64,000 nucleotides of DNA from Cellulosimicrobium cellulans (GCF_016907755.1 NZ_JAFBCN010000001.1:248001-312000), one strand, 5' to 3'. Counted from the first letter of the stretch, positions 43,129 to 51,779 are shown. A program made the numbers and translations. The notes: generated by a model not told the origin, from the letters alone.

Positions 43129-44286
43129 ATGGCGACCGAGCACCCCCTTCAAGGCCAGCGTCGACCTGCGTTTGAGCGCGGCGACCGGAACTTGGTTGTC
43201 GTTGACCTCTTTGCAGGGTGCGGAGGTCTGACGCTCGGGGCCGCCCAGGCAGCAAGGGACCGTCGTCTCGCCCTCAAAGTGCCCCTCGCCGTGGACTTCG
43301 AGCAGGCACCCGTGACGGTGTTCAGGAAGAACTTCCCGAAGGCGAACGTTCAGGTTGCATCCGTGGAGAGCTACTTCGACGGTGCCCTTGGCGCTAAGCC
43401 CACGGTCACGGAGCTGAAGACCCGCAAGCAAGTTGGCGACGTCGATCTGCTCATCGGAGGCCCTCCGTGTCAGGGACATTCGAACCTCAACAACCGCACG
43501 CGCAGGGACGACCCGAAGAACCGCCTGTACCTGCGGATGGCGCGTGCCGCCGAGGTCCTGCGCCCTCGGGTGATGGTGGTCGAGAACGTACCCGCAGTGG
43601 TGCACGATTCCCAGCAGGTTGTCGCCCGCACGCGAACCCACCTTGAGCGGTTGGGGTACAAGGTCGCCGCCACCCGGGTGGAACTCGTACGACTCGGGAT
43701 CCCACAGACACGGCGACGCCACATCCTGCTCGCGGTGCGAACGGATGCCCTGGCGGATGGGCAGTCGGTCGCCGACCTGCTTGAGTTCGCACCCCAACCG
43801 ACGCGGGACCTCCGATGGGCTATCGGTGATCTTGAGCATGCCGACACCGAGCGTTGGTTCGATGCGCCCTCCAAGATGAGCTCGGCGAACCGGGAACGCA
43901 TCCAGTGGCTCATCGACGAGAACGAAGTGAACCTGCCGAATGACCGACGCCCCAAGTGCCACCGCGGTGACCACTCGTACGTGTCCATGTACGGACGCCT
44001 CACTTGGAGTCAGCCCGCGCAGACCATCACCAGCGGCTTCGGAAGCTTGGGGCAGGGCCGGTACGGACACCCGTCGCAGCCTCGAACGCTGACGCCTCAC
44101 GAGGCCGCTCGCATCCAGGGGTTCCCTGACTACTTCCAGTTCGACGCGACGGTGACGCGCACGCAACTGTCCGTCATCATCGGCAACGCGGTACCGCCAG
44201 CGCTCTCGCGAGTGTTGACAACGCGGCTACTTGAGACGGGGATTCTTGGGCACGAGGCCGTCGCTGGGCTGGAGGAATCCGCCTAG
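43129..44286 (+). CDS. DNA (cytosine-5-)-methyltransferase
   Basis: A 385-residue enzyme with the ordered motifs of C5-cytosine methyltransferases: I VVVDLFAGCGGLTLG (SAM binding), IV GGPPCQGHS with the catalytic Cys, VI VVENV, VIII QTRRR, IX RTLTPHEAARIQGFPDYF and X GNAVPP. The target-recognition region lies between VIII and IX (about 215-310). ATG 43129 is chosen because motif I follows at a normal distance; an upstream open frame is not protein-like. It is divergent from the DptF-like gene. With Vsr it supplies modification for the island. Recognition sequence unknown. Confidence 0.93.
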   Translation: MATEHPLQGQRRPAFERGDRNLVVVDLFAGCGGLTLGAAQAARDRRLALKVPLAVDFEQAPVTVFRKNFPKANVQVASVESYFDGALGAKPTVTELKTRKQVGDVDLLIGGPPCQGHSNLNNRTRRDDPKNRLYLRMARAAEVLRPRVMVVENVPAVVHDSQQVVARTRTHLERLGYKVAATRVELVRLGIPQTRRRHILLAVRTDALADGQSVADLLEFAPQPTRDLRWAIGDLEHADTERWFDAPSKMSSANRERIQWLIDENEVNLPNDRRPKCHRGDHSYVSMYGRLTWSQPAQTITSGFGSLGQGRYGHPSQPRTLTPHEAARIQGFPDYFQFDATVTRTQLSVIIGNAVPPALSRVLTTRLLETGILGHEAVAGLEESA

Positions 44287-44375
44287 CGGCTAGGGATTCG
44301 TGCGAGAAATTGCTTCGCGTCCGGTGCTCGGAGGCGAACTAGTCGACGTGGGACTGCTGACTACTCCGCGGGGTG

Positions 44376-44531
44376 TTACTCGGGCGTCTCGTCCAGGTCA
44401 CGCCGCAGCCGCTCGACTTCCGCCTCGGCCTTCGCGAGCTGGCCCGCCACCACCTCGACAGGTGGTAAGCCACCTGCCGGGCAGTGTTTGTAACTAATAT
44501 GGAGGACTTTGCAATCTAGGTTGCACGTCAA
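44376..44531 (-). CDS. Possible small protein or gene remnant downstream of dnaB, 51 aa
   Basis: A frame from TTG 44531 to TAA 44376 encodes 51 residues. It has three cysteines in the first half (DCKVLHISYKHCPAGG) and a charged helical tail (AKAEAEVERLRRDLDETPE). The tail has clear protein-like composition on this strand. It begins 11 bases after the dnaB stop with a weak ribosome-binding site. It could be a real small gene or the surviving 3' end of a longer gene cut by island insertion. Confidence 0.3.
   Translation of the reverse strand: MTCNLDCKVLHISYKHCPAGGLPPVEVVAGQLAKAEAEVERLRRDLDETPE
44449..44476. repeat. Two overlapping, mutually exclusive hairpins
   Basis: ACCACCT (44449-44455) can pair with AGGTGGT (44460-44466), and CAGGTGG (44459-44465) can pair instead with CCACCTG (44470-44476). 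Both have 7-bp stems and four-base loops and share the central strand. This lies downstream of both the methyltransferase and dnaB, inside a possible small minus-strand frame. It could be a terminator pair. Confidence 0.5.
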
Positions 44532-44542
44532 AACTCTGGTTG

Positions 44543-47500
44543 CTACATCTGCATGTCTGCGAACCGTTGGTAATGGCCCTGGAACGCGACGGTGATCGTG
44601 TCGGTGGGGCCGTTACGGTGCTTGGCGACGATCAGGTCGGCCTCGCCCGCGCGCGGCGACTCCTTCTCGTAGGCGTCCTCGCGGTGGAGCAGGATCACCA
44701 CGTCAGCGTCCTGCTCAATACTGTTGTGTGCGGCGATGCCGTTGGCGACGAAGTTGTGCCCGTCGAGGACGGTGGCGTCGTAAACCTGCTTCTCGCCCAT
44801 CGGCTCTACGGAGACGACCTCATCCCACAGAAGGTCGTTCACGGCCATGATCTCGAGCTCCTCACTCTCGAGCACCGCCGCGATCTTGCCGAGGCGATGC
44901 CGTGACGGCGAGTTCTTCCACAGCGCGCTACCGCAGAACTGGGTCCCGATCGCTTCAGCGAACTCACGGTGCGTCATGCCGCGCTCGACGAGGATGTCGC
45001 GGACGTCGTCCCAGACCCGACGCGGAACGGTGTCCACGTTCGTGTTGGCGCGCGTCTCGCGGATGATCGTCAGCAGCTTCTCGGCGATATCGCCTCGGTC
45101 GCCGTGCACGCCGATCTCCTGGAGAAAGCGGCGCTGGTCGTCCACCCCGCTCACGTCCAGCGTGTACCCGGGACGGTACGACCCCTTGGGGGTCGCCGTC
45201 CGCACCCGCGTCGAGATGCCGAAGCGGAGCAGGAGGCGCGACAGCCCGTCGATAATCTCGCGCGACGTCGAGGCGTAGTAGATCCGCCCGCTGCGCCCGT
45301 TCTTGTTGATCGTCACCGAGCCGTCCGTGGCCCAGATGTGCTTGATGAAGAGCGCGATCTGGCGCTTCGGCAGGTGGAAGACGCTCGTCGGGATGAACTT
45401 CTCGTGGCTGCGTGCGCCGAACAGCCCCAGGTCGTCGAGCCACTCGGCGATGGGGTTCCGGCGGCCCCGGGCGAGGCGGTAGGGCGCCGGAAGGCGCAGG
45501 GTCGTGACCCTTGCGGCAGCGTAGTCGTCGCGGATCGGGGTGATGCCGAAAGCGCCTGCGGCCTCGGAGACGGTCGCAAGGTTCCGCTCGTCGATCGAGG
45601 CGTAGCGGATGGGCTGTCGCTTCACGAACGACCCGTCGCCGAGGAGGTGCGCCAGCATCACGACCTTGCGGTCGTCCCACTCGAGGTTTCGCTCCGGGCC
45701 GGGGACGTGGCGCGGCACGCCGATGCGCGAACCGACCTCCAGGTCACCGAGCGCCGTCCAGCCGTCGTACGTGAGGAACGGGTGGTTCGCCGTCGCCTCG
45801 ATCTCCTTGCCCGACGCCAGTCGCATCCGGAACACGGGCTTCACGCCCGTGGGGAACACGTGCGTCAGGTGACGGCGGACGTATTGGAGCCGGTCGTTGA
45901 GCGCCCACACCGGGACATCCTTGGCGTTGAGCGCGAAGAGCTCGCCCAGGCTCGTCTCTGCGCCGGTGTCGGCGCGCAGGATCTTCGTGTCCTCGGTGAG
46001 GCAGCCCGACTCACGCAGGTCGCTCATCTGCGGCTTCTTGTCGCCGCGCTGCTCCGGACCACGGTTCAGCTGCGAGATCGCGATGACCGGAACCTCGAGC
46101 TCCTTCGAGAGGAGCTTGAGCGCACGCGAGAACTCGGAGACCTCCTGCTGGCGCGACTCGACGCGCTTGCCCGAGCTCATGAGCTGGAGATAGTCGATGA
46201 CGACGAGCTTGAGGTCGTGACGCTGCTTGAGACGCCGGCACTTCGCCCGGATCTCCATGAGCGACATGTTGGGCGAGTCGTCGATGAACAAAGGCGCCTC
46301 CGCGACCTTTCCCATTGTCGACGCAAGCTTCTGCCAGTCCTGCTCGTCCATCTTCCCGGACCGCATCCGCGTCAGCGGCACGCGCGCCTCGGCAGCAAGA
46401 AGACGCATGGTGATCTCGTTGCGGCTCATCTCCAGGGAGAAGATGACGGACGCCATCTGGTGGTGCACCGCGGCGTGAGTCGCGACGTTGATGCCGAGCA
46501 CGGAGTTGTGCGTCGGCACCATCGATCGTCCAGCCAGGTACAGGTGCGAGGGATGGTCGACCTCGACGCAGCGCACCGGCACCGACTCGACCCGGCGGAC
46601 GTCGACGACGAACCGTGACGTGAGCCGCGCGGTGCCCGGACGGCGGCGCTCCTTGTGGACGAGGCGCTTGCGCTCCAGCCAGAACACGTCGTCCTCGGTC
46701 GTGAAGGTGATCGTGTACGCCGTCGACGACTCGGTCCGCCCCTTCACGGTCTTCGTCGACCAACCCGTGCGGTACCCGAGCGACAGGGTGAGTTCACGCG
46801 TCTCGCGCGCGAGACGCTCGTTCGTCAGGCTGATCTGGACGCTGCCCTGCGGCATGACGGTGCCGTCCGTGTCGAGCAACCCCGCCAGGAGCTCCCGGCG
46901 CTGGGACTCGCTCGCGCGGAGGTACGCAGCCGGGATGTGGTCGATTCCCGGCACACCGAAGGTGCGCAGGTCGTCCGCGCCCGGCCGCGCGACGGAGCCG
47001 AGCCCCTCGATCCGCATCGCGATCTCGGGGTCGGCGGACGTGAACTCGGCACGTCGGGAGCTGCCGTCACCCAGCCACACCCCGAGTGCGTACGGGTGGA
47101 TCGGGAGGTCCGCGTCCGGCAGGTCGAGCGGCGCCGCGGTGGCGATGGAGTGGTTCGCGCGCTTGTCGGCCGTCGCGGTCCGGAGCGTGGCAGCAAGCTC
47201 CTCGGTCGTGCGCACGGACGACTCGGGCGTCTCGCCGGCGCGCACCGCGCGACGCTGGGCGCGGGTCGAGGTCACCCACTGGTGCTGCGCGTCCGCGACG
47301 ATCACCGTGCCGTCGTCGAGCTCGACCTCGTAGCACGGGCGGTCGACCATGACCTCGGTCGCGGCGACGACGCGCGTGGGCGTCCCGTCCGCGGAGACGA
47401 GCAGGTCACCGACGGCGACGTCACCCATCGTCGTCCAGCCCGACGGCGTGGGGAGCGGCGTGCCCAGCGCGAGGGCCTTGCCGATAGCAGGTCGCGCCGC

Positions 47501-48163
47501 GACGACGATCATCTGGCCGGGGTGCAGGCCGTTGGTGAGCCGGTCGAAGTCGGAGTAGCCGGTCGGGACGCCGGTCATGCCCTCGCCGCGCCCCTGCGCG
47601 GCCTCGATCTCGTCGAACGTCGGGCCGAGGATCTCCGAGAGCGGGAGGTAGTCCTCGGTGGTCCGACGCTCGGTGACGGCGTAGACCTCGGCCTGGGCGT
47701 TGTTGACGATCTCGTCGACGTCGCCGCCGTCGGTCGCGTAGCCGAGCTGGACGATGCGCGTGCCGGCCTCGACGAGGCGCCGGAGCACGGCACGCTCGCG
47801 CACGATGCGCGCGTAGTACCCGGCGTTTGCGGCGGTCGGGACGCCGGCCATGAGGTCGTGGATGTACGGGGCGCCACCGATGCGCTGCAGCTCGCCGCGC
47901 TTGGTCAGCTCCGCGACGACGGTGATGGCGTCGGCGGGCTCGCCACGGCCATAGAGGTCGATGATCGACTCGTAGACGACCTCGTGCGCGGGACGGTAGA
48001 AGTCGGAGCCGCGGATCTGCTCGATGACGTCGGCGATGGCGTCCTTGGACAGCAGCATGCCGCCGAGCACGCTCATCTCTGCCGCGACGTCCTGCGGCGG
48101 CGTCCGGTCGAAACCTGACGGCCCCGGTCCCCCGTAGCTCTCCTCGAGCTCCTCGATCGACAT
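44543..48163 (-). CDS. dnaB: Replicative DNA helicase DnaB with two inteins
   Basis: A 1206-residue precursor. Host DnaB residues total 455 after removal of two in-frame inteins (230-553 and 721-1147). The N-terminal domain has TPPQDVAAEMSVLGGMLLSK and VPTAANAGYYARIVRERAVL; the RecA-like motor has RPAIGK-S split by intein 1, VIDYLQLMSS as Walker B, and SDLRESG-SIEQDADVV split by intein 2. DnaB unwinds DNA at the fork. Splicing of both is needed for a working P-loop and for the C-terminal motif. It is divergent from a MATE gene, with DnaA-box-like sites between. The accessory island begins directly after its 3' end. Confidence 0.97.
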   Translation of the reverse strand: MSIEELEESYGGPGPSGFDRTPPQDVAAEMSVLGGMLLSKDAIADVIEQIRGSDFYRPAHEVVYESIIDLYGRGEPADAITVVAELTKRGELQRIGGAPYIHDLMAGVPTAANAGYYARIVRERAVLRRLVEAGTRIVQLGYATDGGDVDEIVNNAQAEVYAVTERRTTEDYLPLSEILGPTFDEIEAAQGRGEGMTGVPTGYSDFDRLTNGLHPGQMIVVAARPAIGKALALGTPLPTPSGWTTMGDVAVGDLLVSADGTPTRVVAATEVMVDRPCYEVELDDGTVIVADAQHQWVTSTRAQRRAVRAGETPESSVRTTEELAATLRTATADKRANHSIATAAPLDLPDADLPIHPYALGVWLGDGSSRRAEFTSADPEIAMRIEGLGSVARPGADDLRTFGVPGIDHIPAAYLRASESQRRELLAGLLDTDGTVMPQGSVQISLTNERLARETRELTLSLGYRTGWSTKTVKGRTESSTAYTITFTTEDDVFWLERKRLVHKERRRPGTARLTSRFVVDVRRVESVPVRCVEVDHPSHLYLAGRSMVPTHNSVLGINVATHAAVHHQMASVIFSLEMSRNEITMRLLAAEARVPLTRMRSGKMDEQDWQKLASTMGKVAEAPLFIDDSPNMSLMEIRAKCRRLKQRHDLKLVVIDYLQLMSSGKRVESRQQEVSEFSRALKLLSKELEVPVIAISQLNRGPEQRGDKKPQMSDLRESGCLTEDTKILRADTGAETSLGELFALNAKDVPVWALNDRLQYVRRHLTHVFPTGVKPVFRMRLASGKEIEATANHPFLTYDGWTALGDLEVGSRIGVPRHVPGPERNLEWDDRKVVMLAHLLGDGSFVKRQPIRYASIDERNLATVSEAAGAFGITPIRDDYAAARVTTLRLPAPYRLARGRRNPIAEWLDDLGLFGARSHEKFIPTSVFHLPKRQIALFIKHIWATDGSVTINKNGRSGRIYYASTSREIIDGLSRLLLRFGISTRVRTATPKGSYRPGYTLDVSGVDDQRRFLQEIGVHGDRGDIAEKLLTIIRETRANTNVDTVPRRVWDDVRDILVERGMTHREFAEAIGTQFCGSALWKNSPSRHRLGKIAAVLESEELEIMAVNDLLWDEVVSVEPMGEKQVYDATVLDGHNFVANGIAAHNSIEQDADVVILLHREDAYEKESPRAGEADLIVAKHRNGPTDTITVAFQGHYQRFADMQM
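44723..46003 (-). mobile_element. DnaB intein 2: class 1 intein with LAGLIDADG endonuclease
   Basis: Residues 721-1147 of the precursor (427 aa). It starts with Cys (CLTEDTKILRADTG), has the block B TxxH motif in EATANHPFLTYDG, and ends VANGIAAHN followed by host Ser. Two dodecapeptide motifs of a LAGLIDADG homing endonuclease are LAHLLGDGS (837-845) and KHIWATDGS (941-949). A helical insert of about 70 residues (VPRRVWDDVRDILVERGMTH) follows. The insertion site, between LRESG and SIEQDAD, is a known DnaB intein site. Confidence 0.95.
46505..47476 (-). mobile_element. DnaB intein 1: class 3 intein (Ala-1, WCT motif) in Walker A
   Basis: Residues 230-553 of the precursor (324 aa), inserted between Lys-229 and Ser-554 of the P-loop ARPAIGK-S. 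It begins with Ala (ALALGTPLPTPSGW), so the usual Cys/Ser nucleophile is missing. The class 3 triplet is visible: Trp-296 in ADAQHQW (block B), Cys-532 in RCVEVDHPSHLYL (block F) and Thr-551 before the terminal His-Asn (PTHN, then Ser). The LAGLIDADG motifs are LGVWLGDGS (360-368) and LLAGLLDTDG (425-434), so the homing endonuclease may be active. Confidence 0.93.
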
Positions 48164-48357
48164 GCGCCCCTCGCTCCCCCGAGCCCGTCACGACCCACCG
48201 AGGGACGCGCGACCGGGACAAACCTTCGTCGTACACGTGTTCTACAGCGGGCCACCCACACGACTGTCCCGGTGACCGCGCCTCCCGCCTCCGACAGGCA
48301 CGACCCCGCGACACTAGATCGCGGTTCCACACCCCGCAAACGGCCCTGTGCACGCCC

Positions 48358-48432
48358 GGTGGACAGGGACCCCCGAACCTGTGGACACAGTCCCCGTCAC
48401 TGTGCACACCCGGTGGATAACGGTGTGGACAA
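48358..48432 (+). promoter_or_regulatory. DnaA-box-like cluster upstream of dnaB
   Basis: In the 337-bp divergent gap between dnaB and the MATE gene, four same-oriented sites resemble DnaA boxes: GGTGGACAG (48358-48366), TGTGGACAC (48380-48388), GGTGGATAA (48412-48420) and TGTGGACAA (48424-48432). The last is the exact complement of TTGTCCACA, the preferred actinobacterial box. The rest of the gap shows no gene. DnaA control of dnaB transcription is the simplest reading; no AT-rich unwinding element is present. Confidence 0.55.
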
Positions 48433-48500
48433 CGTCACGATCTCCCTGTGTACATCAGCAGGAGCGGCCTCTGACCAGCCTCGTCACTACCCTCAGGGGT

Positions 48501-49931
48501 GTGGAAGAAAGAAAGTCCGACGACACGCCGACGACACGCCGGACACCGCCCGGCCACTCCGGCGACACCCGGACGCCACCCGACCCCGCGGCGTCGTCCA
48601 CAGGTCGCCGCACCCGCTCCCTGCTCGACCGCGAGATCCTCGCGCTCGCCGTCCCCGCCCTCGGCGCGCTCGTCGCAGAGCCGCTCTTCGTCCTCGTCGA
48701 CAGCGCGGTCGTGGGCCACCTCGGCACCGCGCAGCTCGCCGGCCTCTCCCTCGCCTCGACGCTCCTGGTCACGCTCGTCGGGCTGTGCGTCTTCCTCGCC
48801 TACGCGACCACGGCCGCCGTCGCCCGGCGCATCGGCGCCGGGCACACGCGCGAGGCGCTCCAGTCGGGCGTCGACGGCCTGTGGCTCGCCGTCGGGCTCG
48901 GCGTGCTCCTCGCCGCCGCGCTGTGGGCGACCGCGCCCTGGGCCGTCGGGATGATGGGCGGGACGGGCGAGGTCGCCGAGCACGCCGTCGTCTACCTGCG
49001 CTGGTCGGCCCTCGGCCTCCCGGGGATGCTCCTCGTCCTCGCGTCCACGGGCGTGCTGCGCGGCATGCAGGACACGCGGACGCCCCTGTGGGTCGCCGCA
49101 GGCGGCGCCACGTTCAACGCGGTCCTCAACGTCGTCCTCGTCTACGGCGCGGGCCTCGGGATCGCCGGCTCGGGCATCGGGACGGCCGTCGCGCAGCTCA
49201 CCATGGGCGCGGTGCTCGTCGTCGTGGTCGTGCGCGGCGCCCGGCGCCACGGCGCGTCCCTGCGCCCCGCGGCCGGTGGCATCTGGTCCAACGCGCGCGC
49301 CGGTGCGCCGCTCTTCGTCCGCACGCTCTCGCTGCGACTCGCGATCCTCCTCACGGTCTTCGTCGCGACCGGGCTCGGCGAGGTGACGCTCGCGGGCTAC
49401 CAGGTCGTGAACTCCGTCTGGGGCCTGGCAGCGTTCGCGCTCGATGCGCTCGCCATCGCCGCGCAGGCGCTCGTCGGCTACGGCCTCGGGGCCGACGACG
49501 TCCCGCGCGTCCGCGCCGTCCTGCGCCGCACCCTGCAGTGGGGCGTCGCGGCCGGCGCGGCCCTCGGGGTCGTCATGGCCGCGGGCGGTTGGTGGTTCGC
49601 GCTGCTCTTCACGTCCGACCCGGACGTGCGCGCCGCCGTCGCCGTCGGCATGGCCGTGTGCGGGCTGCTCCTGCCCATGGCGGGCTGGGTGTTCGTGCTC
49701 GACGGCGTCCTCATCGGCGCCGGGGACGGCCGCTTCCTCGCCTGGGCGGGCATGCTCACGCTCGTGGTCTACGTGCCGTTCGCGCTCGCCGTCCGCCACT
49801 GGGCGCCCGACGGCGCAGCAGGCCTCGCGTGGCTGTGGCTCGCCTTCGCGGGGGTCTTCATGGCCGCCCGCGCCGTCACCACCGGACTGCGCGCCCGGGG
49901 CAGCGCCTGGATGGTCACCGGGACGGCGTGA
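48501..49931 (+). CDS. MATE-family efflux transporter
   Basis: A 476-residue membrane protein with 12 predicted helices in two homologous halves. Typical segments: LALAVPALGALVAEPLFVLV, DSAVVGHLGTAQLAGLSLAS in the first half, and STGVLRGMQDTRTPLWVAAG and LDGVLIGAGDGRFLAWAGML. The N-terminal 50 residues are hydrophilic and disordered. Starts at GTG 48501; longer upstream frames are not protein-like. MATE proteins export drugs or metabolites using Na+ or H+. This is the DinF-like branch common near dnaB in actinobacteria. Confidence 0.93.
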   Translation: MEERKSDDTPTTRRTPPGHSGDTRTPPDPAASSTGRRTRSLLDREILALAVPALGALVAEPLFVLVDSAVVGHLGTAQLAGLSLASTLLVTLVGLCVFLAYATTAAVARRIGAGHTREALQSGVDGLWLAVGLGVLLAAALWATAPWAVGMMGGTGEVAEHAVVYLRWSALGLPGMLLVLASTGVLRGMQDTRTPLWVAAGGATFNAVLNVVLVYGAGLGIAGSGIGTAVAQLTMGAVLVVVVVRGARRHGASLRPAAGGIWSNARAGAPLFVRTLSLRLAILLTVFVATGLGEVTLAGYQVVNSVWGLAAFALDALAIAAQALVGYGLGADDVPRVRAVLRRTLQWGVAAGAALGVVMAAGGWWFALLFTSDPDVRAAVAVGMAVCGLLLPMAGWVFVLDGVLIGAGDGRFLAWAGMLTLVVYVPFALAVRHWAPDGAAGLAWLWLAFAGVFMAARAVTTGLRARGSAWMVTGTA

Positions 49932-49937
49932 ACAGCA

Positions 49938-49974
49938 CGAAGGCCCGGCCCTCCGAGGAGGGACCGGGCCTTCG
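49938..49974. terminator. Strong bidirectional terminator between MATE and rplI
   Basis: A 17-bp stem with one bulged A: CGAAGGCCCGG + CCCTCC (49938-49954) pairs with GGAGGG + CCGGGCCTTCG (49957-49974). It sits between the convergent MATE and rplI genes and fits a shared terminator. Confidence 0.85.
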
Positions 49975-49993
49975 AGGACTGCTCAGCAGCAGA

Positions 49994-50440
49994 TCAGGCA
50001 GCGACGACCTTCACCGCGAGGGTCGCGGAGACCTCCGGGTGGAGGCGGACGGAGACCGTGTAGTCCCCCGTCGCCTTGATCGGCTGGCCGATCTCGATCT
50101 TGCGCTTGTCGACCGACGCGCCCGCGGCGGTCACGGCGGACGCGATGTCCGCCGTCGTCACGGCACCGAAGAGGCGACCGGCAGCGCCGGCCTTCGCCTC
50201 GACGACGACCGGCTTCGACTGCAGCGAGTCGCGGATCGCCTTTGCGTCGTCGAGCGACGCGATCTCGCGGGCCTTACGCGCCTTGCGGATCGCGGTGATC
50301 TCGGACTCGGCGCCCTTGGACCACGGCGTGGCGAGCTTGCGCGGGACGAGGAAGTTACGGGCGTACCCGTCCTTCACCTCGACGACGTCGCCGGGCTCAC
50401 CGAGACCGGTGACCTCGTGGGTCAGGATCAGCTTGGCCAT
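49994..50440 (-). CDS. rplI: 50S ribosomal protein L9
   Basis: A 148-residue protein of normal length for L9. It opens [20 protein letters not shown], followed by [19 protein letters not shown], which is the rRNA-binding N-domain signature. A long central helix and a small C-terminal domain ([20 protein letters not shown]) follow. It is the last gene of the rpsF-ssb-rpsR-rplI operon and has a GGGAAGGGAGAG ribosome-binding site. Confidence 0.97.
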   Translation of the reverse strand: MAKLILTHEVTGLGEPGDVVEVKDGYARNFLVPRKLATPWSKGAESEITAIRKARKAREIASLDDAKAIRDSLQSKPVVVEAKAGAAGRLFGAVTTADIASAVTAAGASVDKRKIEIGQPIKATGDYTVSVRLHPEVSATLAVKVVAA

Positions 50441-50459
50441 GAGTTCTCTCCCTTCCCGC

Positions 50460-50696
50460 TCAGCGAGCCGTCGACGTGTACGGCAGCAGCGCCATCTCGC
50501 GCGCGTTCTTCACCGCACGGGCGATCTGACGCTGCTCCTGGACGGAGACGCCGGTCACGCGACGCGCACGGATCTTGCCGCGGTCGGAGATGAACTTGCG
50601 CAGCAGCGCGGTGTCCTTGTAGTCGACCGACTCGATCTTGGCCGACTTCAGCGGGTTGGACTTCTTCTTGGGCTTGCGCACCACAGGCTTCGCCAT
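50460..50696 (-). CDS. rpsR: 30S ribosomal protein S18
   Basis: A 78-residue basic protein. The family core [20 protein letters not shown] and [20 protein letters not shown] is intact. The N-terminus ([19 protein letters not shown]) lacks the CxxC zinc pair of the other actinobacterial paralogue, so this is the Cys-minus form. It binds S6 in the small subunit platform; rpsF is in the same operon. Confidence 0.96.
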   Translation of the reverse strand: MAKPVVRKPKKKSNPLKSAKIESVDYKDTALLRKFISDRGKIRARRVTGVSVQEQRQIARAVKNAREMALLPYTSTAR

Positions 50697-50797
50697 GGTG
50701 TTGCTCCTCTACAAGGTGCGATCCCCGCGCGCGGTCCGCGCCGACGAGCGGCGCGGCACCCGCGGGGACGGGTGTGTGTTCTGGGAGTGGCGGACGA

Positions 50798-51343
<546 letters not shown>

Positions 51344-51488
51344 GGCCAGCTCCTTCGTGTGTCGTCAGCATCGTCGCGTTCGTGCTCGTAACGGGTCTCG
51401 CGTCGCTCATCCCATCACGCGGCGCCCACACGCGCTACGGCGTGGAGCGTCCCGGTGCGGGACGGTCGAACGGGGGACGCGGGGAGGA

Positions 51489-51779
51489 TCAGCGAGCGTC
51501 CGTGCGCAGGATCTTGGTCCGCAGGACGACCTCGTTGAGGCCGAGCTGACGGTCCAGCTCCTTGGCGGTGTCGGAGGTCGACGTGAAGTCGACGACCGCG
51601 TAGATGCCCTCGGACTTCTTCTTGATGTCGTACGCCAGGCGGCGACGACCCCAGATGTCCACCTTGTCGACGGAGCCGCCGTCGGTCTTGATGACCGACA
51701 GGTACTTGTCGAGCGACGGGGCGACGGTGCGCTCCTCGATCTCGGGGTCGAGGATGATCATCAGTTCGTACTGACGCAT
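51489..51779 (-). CDS. rpsF: 30S ribosomal protein S6
   Basis: A 96-residue ferredoxin-like fold protein of expected length. Motifs: [20 protein letters not shown] at the start, then [20 protein letters not shown]. It is the first gene of the rpsF-ssb-rpsR-rplI operon, with AGGAGGTGGG upstream. S6 pairs with S18 in the 30S subunit and in many bacteria can bind the leader RNA of this operon; the 150-bp leader here was not resolved into a motif. Confidence 0.97.
   Translation of the reverse strand: MRQYELMIILDPEIEERTVAPSLDKYLSVIKTDGGSVDKVDIWGRRRLAYDIKKKSEGIYAVVDFTSTSDTAKELDRQLGLNEVVLRTKILRTDAR

Noticed and set aside
34234-44286. BREX or DISARM defence system
   Set aside because: No PglZ, BrxL, BrxC-type or DrmA/DrmB/DrmC helicase/PLD genes are visible. 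The methyltransferase is C5-cytosine, and the large gene ends in an FtsK motor.
44300-44497. A 65-residue plus-strand frame after the methyltransferase
   Set aside because: No ribosome-binding site and a Pro/Arg-rich sequence. The opposite strand of the same bases gives a more plausible peptide.
44969-46618. Plus-strand open frame of 549 residues opposite dnaB
   Set aside because: It is antisense to the inteins and helicase motor, which have unmistakable motifs on the minus strand.
48164-48500. Origin of replication (oriC) at the DnaA-box-like cluster
   Set aside because: The flanking genes are dnaB and a MATE transporter rather than dnaA/dnaN, there are too few boxes, and no AT-rich unwinding element is present.
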